A DNA stretch of 64,000 nucleotides. It comes from Morella rubra (lineage: Eukaryota; Streptophyta; Magnoliopsida; Fagales; Myricaceae). Shown here one piece after another: positions 11,079 through 22,628 of this stretch. Position numbers and translations under genes: made by a program. Below the pieces are notes generated by a model. It was not told the origin of the DNA. It did no database searches and was given only the letters and a program-made list of their open reading frames with translations. Numbering within the stretch: the first letter of the stretch is position 1; every line of letters starts with the position of its first letter. The stretch covers positions 24,003,436 to 24,067,435 of the forward strand of contig CM025853.1 of assembly GCA_003952965.2 (NCBI GenBank), in the 5' to 3' direction.

Positions 11079-12321
11079 GGAGAATTTTGACCAAAATTTA
11101 AATTAATATTAACAATGAAACTGTCACCGGCGCCGATCGTCATTAATATTGGCAGTACCGTCTTCTTCAAGTAGTCTTTTCTACTGCCAACTACAGTACT
11201 TGGACTTCTCAACAACTGAACCCACGGAAATTTTGCAAGAATTTTTTTCTTTCTTTTTTATTTTTTCTACGCAAGACTTTTTTTTCTTTCAATTCTACTT
11301 TTCTGTCTTCTTTTTAGTTTTTTCTATCCCTCTGGCCATGCAATAATAATAAATCCCGCTGATTACGCGTGAATTAGTCTACGACGCTTTCGGCGATATT
11401 TGAATAGAATTTTTAAACGTTTTCAAATATTTATTATATTTATTTTTTTATCAATTTTAATATTTTTTCATCAATTCTAATAATTTTTTTATAAATTCTA
11501 ACAATTTTTAACATATTTTTTTATAAATCTCAAAAGAATTTATACTATTTTAAAAAAAATATAAACATACAAAACTATTTTAAAATCTAAACCAAACATA
11601 ACCTTCTAAACACAAAACAACTTGAAATTAAGCACTGTACAACATATTATTTTTTAATATTAATTCAGATACGAAGAAGAAAACATTTTTACTAAGAAAT
11701 TAGCATAACCAGAAGATTCATAGTGTATTAGAATGTTAATTATATACATAATATTAAAAAAAAATGTATAATCAATATTGAAATGTGAGATATATGGCTA
11801 TTGTTGGGAAAAATTTAAAACAAAAAAAGGTAGAAAAGATGTATATATTTATTCTATTTTAATGTGTTGGGAGTGGTGTTTCTCCTTCACATTCGGAAAA
11901 CTAGTTGATTTTGTTAGTTACAAAGGAAAAGCGACATATTTTGAGAGAGACGGATTTTTACACGTTTGAGAAACGAGTTGATTTTGTTAGTTATAAAAGG
12001 GAAGAAACAAAACGACGTGACTTAAAAAATTTTGAGTTAGAAAATTGAAATAAGACAAGAAAACTGTGTTCTCTAGTCTTGGGGGCGGGGATTCAAATTT
12101 TCTGAATTTAGGAAGGGCGAATACATAAAATTGTTTTGATTCTTTTTTTTCGGCCTCCTTGCTCCGCCATTGGCCAAGGAGCTCGATCAATGGAAGCTCA
12201 ATTTATTCTCAACACCGAAAATTAGTCTGGCTTTCCCGATTAATCTTTCTTGGCTCCAACATTCTAGAATTTCAGCAAGTGATCAGTTTAAATCATTCCT
12301 TCAATTGAATACTCGCTAAAG
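11079..12321. other. AT-rich intergenic, no gene seen
   Basis: The region is A/T-dominated with long T runs (11240-11330, 11430-11520). Short frames such as 11149-11346 and 11778-11969 are low complexity. A phrase, gaaacgagttgattttgttag (about 11970-11990), echoes gaaaactagttgattttgttag (about 11897-11918), a small local duplication of roughly 73 bp spacing. Confidence 0.4.
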
Positions 12322-12330
12322 TTTAATTAA

Positions 12331-13091
12331 GGGAAATTTACAAATACCACACTAGGTTTTAACGACTTTTTCAAAAACTCACTGAATTTTAAAAAATTTC
12401 AAAAAGCTCATTAGGTTTATCATTTTGGTATAAAAACTCACTGAACCCAACGCCATTAGACCGGTTTAACGGAAAATTCATCCCGTCCAATCATACTGTG
12501 ACACGTGTCCTTAAATAAATAAAAAATTTAAAACTAAATCTAAAATTAATAAAAAACATAATTATTTTTAAAAAAAAAAAAAAAAAAATTGAAAGGATCA
12601 CGGAAGGGGCCTCCACCTCTGGCCGCCGGGGGAGGAGAATCTCCCCCCTCCACCTTTGGCCGCCCAGTTCTGGGCGGCCAAGGGAGGGCGCCTCCACCCC
12701 CGGCGGCTAGGTGGGGGCTGGGCGACCGGATCCGGTTTTGGGCGGCCAAAGGTGGAGGGGGGAGATCCTCCTCCCCCGGCGGCCAGAGGTGGAGGGGGGA
12801 TTCCCCCTCCACCGTGAAAGGATCGGGTCCCCGATCCTTTCAATTTTTTTTTTAATTAATTATGTTTTTTTATTAATTTTAGATTTAGTTTTAAATTTTT
12901 TATTTATTTAAGGACACGTGTCACAGTATGATTGGACGGGATGAATTTTCCGTTAAACCGGTCTAACGGCGTTGGGTTCAGTGAGTTTTTATACCAAAAT
13001 GATAAACCTAGTGAGCTTTTTGAAATTTTTTAAAACTCAGTGAGTTTTTTAAAAAGTCGTTAAAACCTAGTGTGGTATTTGTAAATTTCCC
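12331..13091. mobile_element. Mutator-type hairpin MITE with GC-rich core, 761 bp
   Basis: The element begins gggaaatttacaaatacc and ends ggtatttgtaaatttccc. Its arms pair for about 260 bp on each side, and a perfect 9-bp target duplication tttaattaa flanks it (12322-12330 and 13092-13100). Pairing does not stop at the AT-rich arms. A GC-rich segment, roughly 12617-12670, is repeated as a near-perfect reverse complement at roughly 12743-12796 (ggccgccgggggaggag in one arm). Almost the whole unit is therefore a single long hairpin with a short loop. Proline- and glycine-rich frames in the core arise from its composition and are not genes. Confidence 0.9.
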
Positions 13092-13100
13092 TTTAATTAA

Positions 13101-13937
13101 TAACATGAGGTTTTTTTTTTTTTGTTAGATAGTGAAAGAAATTCAGATACTCATTCAAGTGTATGAGCTCCAAGCTTGAATGGACCTAATCTAGTATCCG
13201 CTAGAGTTGGGTTCAACATTACGACAAATCTCGAATCTGGTAGTCTCTCAAGCTACACATGCTAGGTAAGCCCAGTTTTACAGTAAGAGTGGTCCTAAAT
13301 AATTGTTTGTACCCGAGAGGATTTAAACATGAAACCTTAAAGAGAGCACACCCCTAAATACCAATTCTTAACCATCTAAATCAACTACTTGGATTACAAG
13401 AGGTTTGTTGCTACGCAAAAATATGTCCCTAATTAAGAATAATTAATTAAATCAGATTTACACATGAATTTGGAGGTCTTTTCCAGTCCAGTAGCTGTGG
13501 AGTAGAGGAATGAAATAATAGCAAGTATTTCATTTTCTTGTAGGGCCCATCATTTCATTTTCTTGCCATAAGTCAAGCCTTGAACATCAACACATCTTTG
13601 ACGAGATTCAAGGAACAAAAAAAGCTCCAACTCCAGCCATCGGATGCTGGCACTGTCCCCAATGCTACCTACTAATCATCTTTTGTAGCTTCCTTTGTGA
13701 GAACTAGACTTTCATCCAAAACCATGAACAACATCTGTCGGCCGCGGGACCCACATCTCTCTCACACTTACTCTCCGAATTGCCCTAAATTGTCGGTGAT
13801 CCCAGTCCCGTCTGGACTCCCCCTTGGAGACTTGAACCAATTAGCTAACCTCTTCAATCACCAACAACGCCCTATTCACTTTGAGCTAGAACCACGTAGT
13901 GCAGAGCGCACAAAGCGAGTAGCAAAAGACCGACCTT
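13101..13937. other. Intergenic with unassigned repeat-like sequence
   Basis: Sequence at about 13130-13390, with phrases like acccgagaggatttaaacatgaaacc, has the look of a dispersed repeat, but I cannot name a family. An 81-codon frame at 13697-13942 has no recognisable domain and runs into the LTR at 13938, so I do not call it a gene. Confidence 0.35.
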
Positions 13938-14920
13938 TGTAACAGGATCCCCAGTAAAGACCACAGCCTAGACTACCATGAGTGGGAAGATGAGGGACAA
14001 GAGGCGGCACCAGTGACCGACCAGTGCGCTCCTAACACGCCCGAGAGCGCACGGCCGAAATAGAAACATTACCGACCGATCAGGGTAGGCCGACTGACCA
14101 GGGAAGCCAAAGCATGCCGACCGACCAAGACATCCTAGGTGTGTTGATCGATCAGGAGCCCAGCGATACTTATGCTGACATGCCAACCAACCGATCGCAG
14201 ATAGATCAGGACCAGCTCAAGACCAGCTTGGAGCATAGCGGCAGCGTGACCATGTTTTTTATGGAAATATCTTCGGCAATTGGTTTCCTTCCTTGAAGCG
14301 ATATGATGAATTATATCTTCTAGATTCGGACGTTTCTCCGAAAGTCTAGAATATTATCTTTCCTTTTTGAGTTCGGTTTATTAGGCATGTTATATCAAAT
14401 CTACTTGATCGACGGGATTAATTCCTAAAGATCGGTGATTTGATTTAAATTTGAGTTTGATTCCAGTAGGGTTTGTAAGCACCTAAGGATGTCTATATAA
14501 ACACCCTTAGGTGCATTAGTGAGGGGATATTGAGAATAGTAAGTCTTGGAGAGCCTGAGTGCTTTCGGGGAGTGTTTTGGCCAAGCATAGGCACGTATAT
14601 GCTAAGTCGGTGTCAGGCTAATAACCTTGTCACTTGGGATTCATTCTAGGCTAATAACCTAGTTTGGGTACCCGTTCTTGGGCTAATTAACCCTTGATCG
14701 GATTGTTCTTGTGTTCTTGTGGTTCTTAGGCTAATTAACCCTTAACCACGTTCTTCGTTCTTCGTAATAATATCTCGAGTGTTCTCCATTTTGTTGTTAG
14801 ATCCTATATTTCAGCTCGTGTGTTGCCAAGAACAGTTTAGGAGGATCGATTGGAGTGATCGTGTTCGAATCATTCGGCGGAATTGGCGTTGTTGTGGCGG
14901 CCTAGACCGGGTCCCTAACA
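13938..14920 (+). repeat. 5' LTR of the gag-protease element
   Basis: This 983-bp repeat aligns along its length with 16997-18016. A TATA box, ctatataaac, lies at about 14493-14502 and its equivalent at about 17599-17608, followed by cccttaggtgcattagtgag, the probable transcription start region. The two LTRs differ by many substitutions and small indels, so the insertion is old. The direction is set by the primer-site phrase after 14920. Confidence 0.85.
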
Positions 14921-15041
14921 ATTTGGTACTTTCATTGAGAGTTGAATACGAGAGGTAAACACGAGCATTTACTTACGGAGGGGGTTCGATCTTCTTTTGG
15001 GAGAGAACCAAGGTCGGACGTGTTGTTGCAGCCATATTCCA

Positions 15042-16993
15042 ATGGAGGCCGGATCAAGTACGTTGCCATTCAACCGAGATCGTTTTGAAGCTTTGGAGTC
15101 GTCCTCTCTTTGGATGAAAGACAAGATGGAGGAGACCACCACCACTATGGCTCACATGCAAGGAGCTATAAACACAATTAATTAGCAGGGCAGCTGAAGA
15201 GAATAGGAGAGCAGTGGAAGGGATGCGGCAAGACTTACAAGCAGTGTTGGCAAGACTTGGTGGAGAGCCAAGAGGAGGCAACCATGTAAAGCCGCAAGGA
15301 TGGAGGAGAATAGGAGGGAAGATGTTCATCTCAAAAAGGGAAGAGAAACTCACCTATCCAAGTCCACAAGAGAAGAGCCTAGACCCGGCAACCACTTAGA
15401 ATGGGTGGACATGTGTGAGAATGAGCATGAAGTAGTCGAGAGGTGGCTACGTGAGGAGTCCAACCATGGTGATGATGATCATGCAAGGTCGGAAGATGGA
15501 GTTGAGGTAGTCGGTATAGGGAGGAGAGATCCTATGGCTGAACCTATAATGATGCTAGAAGGCAAGAAAGGCCCTGGAGGGATCGTGACTATGATTGTGA
15601 CGGTGATGGTGATGGAAATCGATATAACAACCAAGGACCTAGAACGCAAAACTATCATATAGGTGATCATGATGAAAATGGTGGAGATGGAAATCGGTTT
15701 CACAACGAGGACCTAGGAGACCGAAGATAGAGTTCCCAAAGTTTAGTGGAGGTGATCCACATGAATGGCTTGATAAGGCGGAGCACTACTTCCATGTCTA
15801 TGAAGTGCAAGGGAAGAACGAGTTGCCACCACATGTTTCTATCTTGATGGCAAAGCAAGCAAGTGGTGAGGTGGATTTAAGCCCAATATGAGAAGGAAAG
15901 AAGAAGGCTCGGGTGGACGCTTTTGAGAGGAGCTGCTTATGCAATTTGGGCCCTCGCCCATTGTCAACCATCATGGCCAATTGGCCAAACTCAAGCAAGA
16001 GGCAAGGTGCACACATATGTGGAGGAGTTTCGACAACTCCAAACTTTAGTGAGGGGTTGGTCCGAGGAGGCACTCATTGGCACCTTTGTGGATGGGTTGA
16101 AGCCTTGGATAGCTAAGGAGCTAAGTTGAAGCAGCCCACTAGGTTGCAAGAAGCTATGAGGATGGCCGAGATCCTTGAAGATAGCCACCGGTTTGAGAAG
16201 AAGCATGTCAAGGAGGAAGCAGCTAGCAAGGAAGATGAACCTTGCAATCCAAGAGGCCTTTAAGGGGAAAGGAGGTGGTTGAAGAGTCAAGGAAGAAGAA
16301 GAATGACCTAATGAAGCTTAGCCAGGAAGAGCTTGCTGAGTACATCAAGAAAGCACTTATGCTTTCAAGTGTGGAGAAAGTGGAGTCCTAACCATCAATG
16401 CAACAAGGCCAAGATCATGTGCTTGATTGATGTGGAAGAGGAGTCAAGTGAGGAGCATGGGCATGCGGAGCACACTAGTGATAGTGAGTTGAGTCTTAAT
16501 GCCATGACCGGCATTGGGAAATCCTCAACCATGACATTCATGGCTTCGATGGGCGAGCATAATGTCACCTTGTTGGTGGATAGTGGGTCTACCCACAACT
16601 TCATCAACACCCACCTTGTTACTAAGGCGGCTTGCATGGAGAGGAGATAGAGGCCTTTGAGGTGAAGCTTGCCAACGGAGGGAAGATGAGATGTGAGAAG
16701 ATAGTGAAGGCGGTTTCCATTGATGTCCAAGGTATGCATGTTGTTGTTGATCTATATGTACTTTCCTTGGATGAGTTGGATGTGGTCTTGGGTGATGCTT
16801 GGTTAAAAGGCATTGGCAAGATCATACTTGATTATGGTAGGAGGAGTATGAAGTTCACCCTAGGCAATAGGTTGGTTACTTGGAGTATGGGTGGGCTAAC
16901 CAAAGGGGAAGCAACTTGGGAAGACTATGACAAGATAGCCCTAAGGTTTCTAGAATTTACCCTTAAGGACAAGGGTACACTTCATGGAAGGGG
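15042..16993 (+). pseudogene. Degraded gag-protease polyprotein of the LTR element
   Basis: The frame probably opens at the ATG at 15042. The gag core is visible near 15735-15810 as FPKFSGGDPHEWLDKAEHYF, the classic N-terminal capsid block of plant gypsy gag. A CCHC-type knuckle is seen around 16368-16402 (KCGEKWSPNHQC, reached by a frameshift). The retropepsin active site LLVDSGSTHNFI is at about 16571-16606, followed by LDVVLGDAWL (16776-16805). Coding then stops near 16940, immediately before the polypurine tract, with no polymerase module. Several stops and frameshifts (15182, 15660, 15888, 16127, 16648) make it non-functional. Confidence 0.8.
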
Positions 16994-16996
16994 GAT

Positions 16997-18016
16997 TGAC
17001 AGGATCCCAGTGAAGACCACGGCCTGGACTACCACAAGTGGAAAGATGAAGGGCAAGAGGCGGCGCCAGTGACAGGCCAGTGCACTCCTAACACGCCCCG
17101 AGCGCGCACAACCGAAACAGAAACATTGCTGACCGATCAAGGCAGACCGACCGACCAGCGCAACCAAAGCCGGATGATCGATCAGGGCCAGCCAAGAAGA
17201 CTGACCGACCAAGGAAGCCAAAGCATGTCGACCGACCTGGACATCCCAAGCGTGCTAACCGACCAGAAGCCCAGCAATACTTATGCCGGCATGCCAACCA
17301 GCCAGTCGCAGAAGATCAGGACCAGCTCAAGACCAGCTTGGAGCGTAGCGGCAGCGTGACCACATTTTTTATGGAAATATCTTCGGTGATTGGTTTCCTT
17401 CCTTAAAGTGATACGATGAATCATATCTTCTAGATTCGGACGTTCTCGAAAGTCTAGAATATTATCTTTCCTTTTTGAGTTTGGTTTATTAGCATGTTAT
17501 ATCAAATCTACTTGATCAACGGGATTAATTCCTAAAGATCGGTGATTTGATTTAGATTTTGATTTGATTCCAGTAGGGTTTGTAAGCACCTAAGGATGTC
17601 TATATAAACACCCTTAGGTGCATTAGTGAGGGATATCGAGAATAGTAGAGTCTTGGAGAGCCTGAGTGCTTTCGGGGAGTGTTTTGGCCGAGCATAGGCA
17701 CGTATATGCTAAGTCGGTGTCAGGGCTAATAACCTTGTCGCTTGGATTCATTCTAGGCTAATAACCTAGTTTGGGTACCCGTTCTTGGGCTAATTAACCC
17801 TTGATCGGGATTGTTCTTGTGGTTCTTGGACTAATTAATCCTTAACCACGTTCTTCGTAATAATATCTCGAGTGTTCTCTATTTGTGTTGTTAGATCCTA
17901 TATTTTAGCTCGTGTGTTGCCAAGAACAGTTTAGGAGGATCGATTGGCATGATCACGTCCGAATCACTTGGCGGGAGTTGGCGTTGTTGTGGCGGCCTAG
18001 ACCGATGTCCCTAACA
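16997..18016 (+). repeat. 3' LTR of the gag-protease element
   Basis: This 1,020-bp copy pairs with 13938-14920. Its last 283 bp are also part of the 846-bp duplication described next. The polypurine tract sits directly upstream of it, which confirms the boundary. Confidence 0.85.
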
Positions 18017-18579
18017 CTCTGCCCCCTGTAATTCTTCCTTTACTACTGATAGGCCATAAAGTGTTAGGCCTAATTAGACCAGATCACCCTTAACCTGATC
18101 TATCGCTGGCCGCTTGGCCTAATTGATTAGCCCCTATGAAAGACTCCTCGATGTCTCAGGCTCCTAGTCGAACACTCGAGGAGAGTCCTTATGATCGGAA
18201 GCTCTAACACTCGCGGTATGACTCTAAGTCTTAACCATTTTGGTGGTAGACTCCTAATATTAATCCCGTAATCTCCTCGCCTAGCTAATCTCTCTAGGAC
18301 TCCAAGAAAGATAAGGATCCAAGGGGCTTCAAGACTCCATGTAAGATAAGGAGTCCTGAATCTCATACCATTTAGACCCCTACCAGGACTCTAATTCTCC
18401 CGCATATAAATAGCCAGGTATGCCTCCCTTATTTTCTCACGCTTTAATTGCTCTTCTAATACTCAATTCTTCTTGAGATCTGACTTAGGCATCGGAGCTT
18501 CCAAGACCAACGCCGCCCCTCTCTTTGTCGCTTTTCAGGTCTGGTCAGCTCCGGCCACTGGTAATTTTTGGCATCATCA
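17734..18579 (+). repeat. 846-bp direct duplication, copy 1 (LTR tail plus second LTR)
   Basis: From cttgtcgcttgg to ggcatcatca this matches 20990-21835 almost base for base, at the same length. It comprises the end of the gag-protease LTR followed by a different LTR-like unit that probably starts near tgtaattcttcc (18027). That unit has a TATA box, tataaatagcc, at about 18405-18415 and ends in ggcatcatca. Immediately after copy 1 comes ttggcgccgtctatgggaac (18581-18600), the well-known primer-site phrase of a second gypsy family. Confidence 0.88.
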
Positions 18580-19600
18580 GTTGGCGCCGTCTATGGGAAC
18601 GGCAAAAATGGCTGCCCAACGCATCCCTCTCATCTTGTTGTATTTCTCTCCCTGACTGAGCGGCAAGTTGCCTCTCTTTTGCCGTCACGTCTCCCCTTCC
18701 ATTGAAGGTCTTTTCGCTTTAGTAGAGAATCATTTAAATAAAATAGTAGTTTCAACGCTTTGTTCACATTTAGATCCAACTCATCCTTGGAAGCTCGGTC
18801 GTAACTAGAGGAAGTAGAGTTGGTAAACTCCAACTCCGCGACATAGTTGATTCCTCTGTCCACTTCACCGAGCCGGAGTCCTCCCTGGGCAATTCAATTA
18901 CATGGTCTATCACCTTGGTGACAAAACATCTCTTTGATTACCTTTTGTGAGAGCCAATCCATTTTGCAAAGAAGAATCCATCGTAAAAGGAAACTAAAAG
19001 CACTGCAAAGAAAAGCCTTGTGATGAATTTTCGAACTAGGTGACCGCTATGCACCCAAATGAAAGGGAACCGTTTGACGACACAGCCTAGTAGGGCTGCT
19101 TGTTCACTAAGTCTTGCCCCTGCAGTGATTTCCACTATGGTTTACGTGACAAGAATTGCAACATCCAGACTAACCGAACGTCTGAGTCAGGCAATGTATG
19201 GAAAATTGGAAGAAATTTGATCAACTAGTGCTGTTATTGAGCCACGACTGGCAGTTCCCACTAGATTGACCGTAAAGGTATCGACATAATGAAGATAACT
19301 CTGAAACAATCTCAGCTAAGCGATATAGCTGAAGGGACACATCTTTACGCCAAGACAAACAGGAGAACTCTTTGTGGGTATTAAGCAAGACTTGCACAGA
19401 TTTAATTTATCAGGCCTATTGATAATATCTCTTTATCAAAATAGATAATTTCGTTTTACCTCAACACATAATCTTTGTTTTATCTTATCTAATATGACAA
19501 CTTTTCAGTTTTATCTTATCTAATATGACAACTTTTCAGTTTTATCTTATCTAATAATTCAGGCACCAGGTTGTTTTATACAAAGTGTTACGAACACCCT
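18580..19600 (+). other. Primer site and internal remnant of a second LTR element
   Basis: The phrase at 18581-18600 marks the start of the internal region of a second gypsy-type element. The following kilobase has no intact frame and I recognise no gag or polymerase domain. Two adjacent copies of a roughly 33-bp unit containing tatgacaacttttcagttt occur at about 19480-19555. The sequence then passes into the tandem array. Confidence 0.55.
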
Positions 19601-20989
19601 TAATGAGTACCCTCGTGACGGGCATACCCCAGACGGCTGTTCTAACTCAATAGTGCTACAGGCACCATGAAGCGCCAGTGCTACGGGCACCCTTAATGAT
19701 TACCCTCATGATAGGTACACCCCGGACGGCTTATCTAACTCAATAGTGCTATGGGCACCACGAAGCGCCAGCACTACGGGCACCCTTAATGAGTACTCCC
19801 GTGACAGGCACACCCCGAACTGCTGATCTAACTCAATAGTGCTACGGGCACTATGAAGCAATAGTGCCAAGGGCACCCCATCGAGTACCCCCACCTTGGA
19901 CAAGCTCCGAGCGGCTGGTCTAACTCGCCTCTACCAAAGGCACCCCCATCGAGTACCCCTACCTCGGACAGGTTTTGAGTAGCTGGTCTAACTCGCCTCT
20001 GCCAAAGGCACCCCCATCGAGTACCCCCGCCTCAAACAAGTTCCAAGCAGCTGGTCTAACTCGCCTCTGCCAAAGGCACCCCAATTGAGTACCCTCGCTT
20101 GTGACAGGCTCCGAGCGGCTGGTCTAATTTATCTCTGCCAATGGTACCCCGACTGAGTGCCCTGCTCAAGACAAGGTCTTAGCGACTGGTCTAACTCTTC
20201 TCAGTGCTAAGGCGCCATCGAGTGTCCTCGCCTCAGACAGGCTCCTAGCGGCTGGTTTAACTCATCTTTGCCAAAGGCACCCCAACCAAGTACCCTACTT
20301 AGGACAAGGTTCAAACGGCTGGTCTAACTCTTCTTAGTGCTAAGACGTCATCAAGTACACCTATTACGGACAAAGTCCGAGCAGCAGTGGTCTAACTCTC
20401 CAACGTGCTAAGGCACCATAGAGTATCACTAATGCGAACAAAGTCCGAGCAGTTGGTCTGACTCCTCGAAATGGTAGAAGGCACCATCAAGTATCACTGC
20501 TCCAGACAAAGTTCGAGTAGTTGGTCTAACTCTCCCAGTGCTAAGGCATCATTAAGTACCCTGCTCCAAACAAAGTTAGAGCAATGGTTTAACTCTCCCA
20601 ATGCTATGGCACCTCCAAGTATCTTGCTCCAGACAAAGTCCAAGCCGTAGTTTTCTAACTCTTTCAGTGCTAAGGCACCATCGAGTACCCTGCTCCAGAC
20701 AAAGTCCGAGTAGTGGTCTAACTCTCCCAGTGCTAAGGCACCTCCGAGTATCTTGCTCTAGACGAAGTCCGAGCAGTAGTAGTCTAAACTCTCCAAAGAG
20801 CTAAGCCACCATCGATTACCTCTACTGTGTACAAAGTCCGAGCAATTGGTCTAACCCTCCAACGTGCTAAAGCACCATTAAGTATCACTCATGCAGACAA
20901 AGTCCGAGCAGTTGATTAGACTCTTCAAAATAGTAGAAGGCACCATCGAGTATCACTGCTCCGAACAAAGTCCAAGTAGTTGGTCTAAC
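19600..20989 (+). repeat. Tandem array, about 67-bp period
   Basis: The landmark ggtctaactc recurs at about 19918, 19985, 20053, 20120, 20178, 20253, 20320, 20388, 20455, 20522, 20585, 20651, 20714, 20780, 20846, 20912 and 20980, a spacing of mostly 63-68 bp. A typical unit also carries gcaccatcgagtacc and gacaaagtccgagcag. The left part (19637, 19734, 19828) has a longer spacing of about 94 bp with gggcacccttaatgagtacc. Units are diverged from each other. It lies inside the second LTR element and ends abruptly at 20989 against the copy-2 duplication. Confidence 0.85.
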
Positions 20990-21835
20990 CTTGTCGCTTG
21001 GGATTCATTCTAGGCTAATAACCTAGTTTGGGTACCCGTTCTTAGGCTAATTAACCCTTGATCGGGATTGTTCTTGTGGTTCTTGGACTAATTAACCCTT
21101 AACCAAGTTCTTCGTAATAATATCTCGAGTGTTCTCTATTTGTGTTGTTAGATCCTATATTTCAGCTCGTGTGTTGCCAATAACAGTTTAGGAGGATCGA
21201 TTGGCATGATCACGTCCGAATCACTTGGCGGGAGTTGGCATTGTTGTGGCAGCCTAGACCGGTGTCCCTAACACTCTGCCCTCTGTAATTCTTCCTTTAT
21301 TACTGATAGGCCATAAAGCGTTAGGCCTAATTAGACCAGATCACCCTTAGCCTAATCTATCACTGGCCACTCGGCGCAATTGATTAGCCCCTATCAAAGA
21401 CTCCTCGATGGCTCAGACTCCTAGTCGAACACTCGAGGAGAGTCCTTGTGATTGAAAGCTCTAACACTCGCAGTATGACTCCAAGACTTAACCATTTGGT
21501 GGTAGACTCCTAATATTAATCCTCTAATCTCCTCGCCTAGCTAATCTCTCTAGGACTCCAAGAAAGATAAGGATCCAAGGGGCTTTAGGACTCCATGTAA
21601 GATAAGGAGTCCTAAATCCCATACCATTAAGACCCCCACCAGGACTTTAATTCTCCTGCATATAAATAGCCAGGTATGCCTCTCCTATTTTCTCACGCTT
21701 TAATTGTTCTTCTAATACTCAATTCTTCTTGAGATTTGACTTAGGCATCGGAGCTTCCACGCCCGCCGCCCCTCCTCTTTTTGCCCCTTTTCAGGTCTGA
21801 TCACCTCCGGCTATTGGTGATTTTTGGCATCATCA
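20990..21835 (+). repeat. 846-bp direct duplication, copy 2
   Basis: This is the partner of 17734-18579, beginning in the middle of the first LTR with no TG terminus and ending at ggcatcatca. The join to the array has a short overlap (ctaacc in the array against taacc in the LTR). That points to joining at microhomology or to recombination, not to an insertion boundary. The TATA phrase tataaatagcc is kept at about 21662-21672. Confidence 0.88.
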
Positions 21836-22628
21836 ACTACTGATAATGTAGTTTGCTTTAAAAAAAAAAAAGTTTTACTACGCTGAATACAGGTTTTGTG
21901 TACTTGTACAAATAGTACATTTTAAACAAAATGGTTTATAACTTTTTCATCTAAAGTTGATCTGATAAACAGAATGAAGAATTTCGGTACTTGAAAAGTA
22001 AGTGACGTTTCGGAAAGACTGAATTGGGAACATTAGAGATTAAAAAATAAAAAATAAAAGAATTGGGAACATTAGAAACAAAAAGAAAATACGGAAGAAA
22101 TTGATTAATTTGAAAAAATGACTCAAAATCAATCAAGACATAATATACAAGATATTCCTCATGCAAGGTCCCTGCCCTTTACTTTTCTCCTCCGCTCCTT
22201 TCCTAGCGTTATCCTCTAGTCATCCACTGAACTGTAAGGCACAGGCGGAGGCAAGGGGGGCCCAGTTGGCTCCCCATAAAAAAAAAATTTACACCTAATT
22301 ATTTTATTTTCTACCAAACTCGTTAAAATATCTCATTTATAAATAATTATACGGTAATATACATTGAACAAAAAGATTTTAAAAATTATTAAAAATGAAA
22401 CTATTATACAATATTTTAAAAAATGCAGCTGGTACCCAATCGTCACCTCTTAATATCAACAAACAATACTGTACGTGTATTTCAAAACATGCCCTTTACC
22501 CTTATATACATACCGTTCCTCTCACTTAACCTCAAAGCCCTAACGATTCCAAAGCAACCCAGCTCTTTCCTTCTCCTGTGATCCTCGCCTTTCTCTACAA
22601 AGATTCACCCCTCTATCGCACTTTGAAA
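21836..22628. other. Intergenic; 5' flank of the TMK pseudogene
   Basis: It contains two copies of gaattgggaacattaga (about 22021 and 22060) and a G/C-rich phrase ggcggaggcaaggggggccc (22242-22261) that resembles one near 45862. From about 22570 the sequence becomes similar to the leader of the intact TMK gene (ctcgcctttctctacaaag against a related phrase near 38740), so the duplication included part of the 5' leader. A TATA-like cttatatacata lies at about 22500. Confidence 0.45.

Larger units (their letters stand above)
13938..18016 (+). mobile_element. Non-autonomous Ty3/gypsy-like LTR element with gag-protease only
   Basis: Two LTRs (13938-14920 and 16997-18016) flank a 2.08-kb internal region. 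Each LTR ends in ccctaaca; the 5' one begins tgtaacagg and the 3' one tgacagg. Just inside the 5' LTR lies atttggtactttcattgaga, the usual LTR-junction/primer-site phrase of many plant gypsy elements. A polypurine tract, ggaaggggga, abuts the 3' LTR (16986-16995). The inside encodes only degraded gag and retropepsin; reverse transcriptase, RNase H and integrase are absent. I found no matching 5-bp target duplication (acctt left, ctctg right), which fits later rearrangement on the right side. Confidence 0.85.

Noticed and set aside
12546..12855. Pro/Gly-rich frames on both strands in the GC-rich block
   Set aside because: They fall inside the hairpin core of a MITE, exist in several overlapping frames because of composition, and have no domain.
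13697..13942. 81-codon frame before the first LTR
   Set aside because: It has no recognisable family, no splice context, and ends inside the LTR.
13933..18021. A target-site duplication for the gag-protease LTR element
   Set aside because: The five bases on either side (acctt and ctctg) do not match; the right flank is part of a rearranged duplication.
19600..20989. Regular direct repeats resembling a CRISPR array
   Set aside because: There is no constant repeat with unique spacers; whole units of about 67 bp repeat and diverge. The host is a plant and the block lies in an LTR element.
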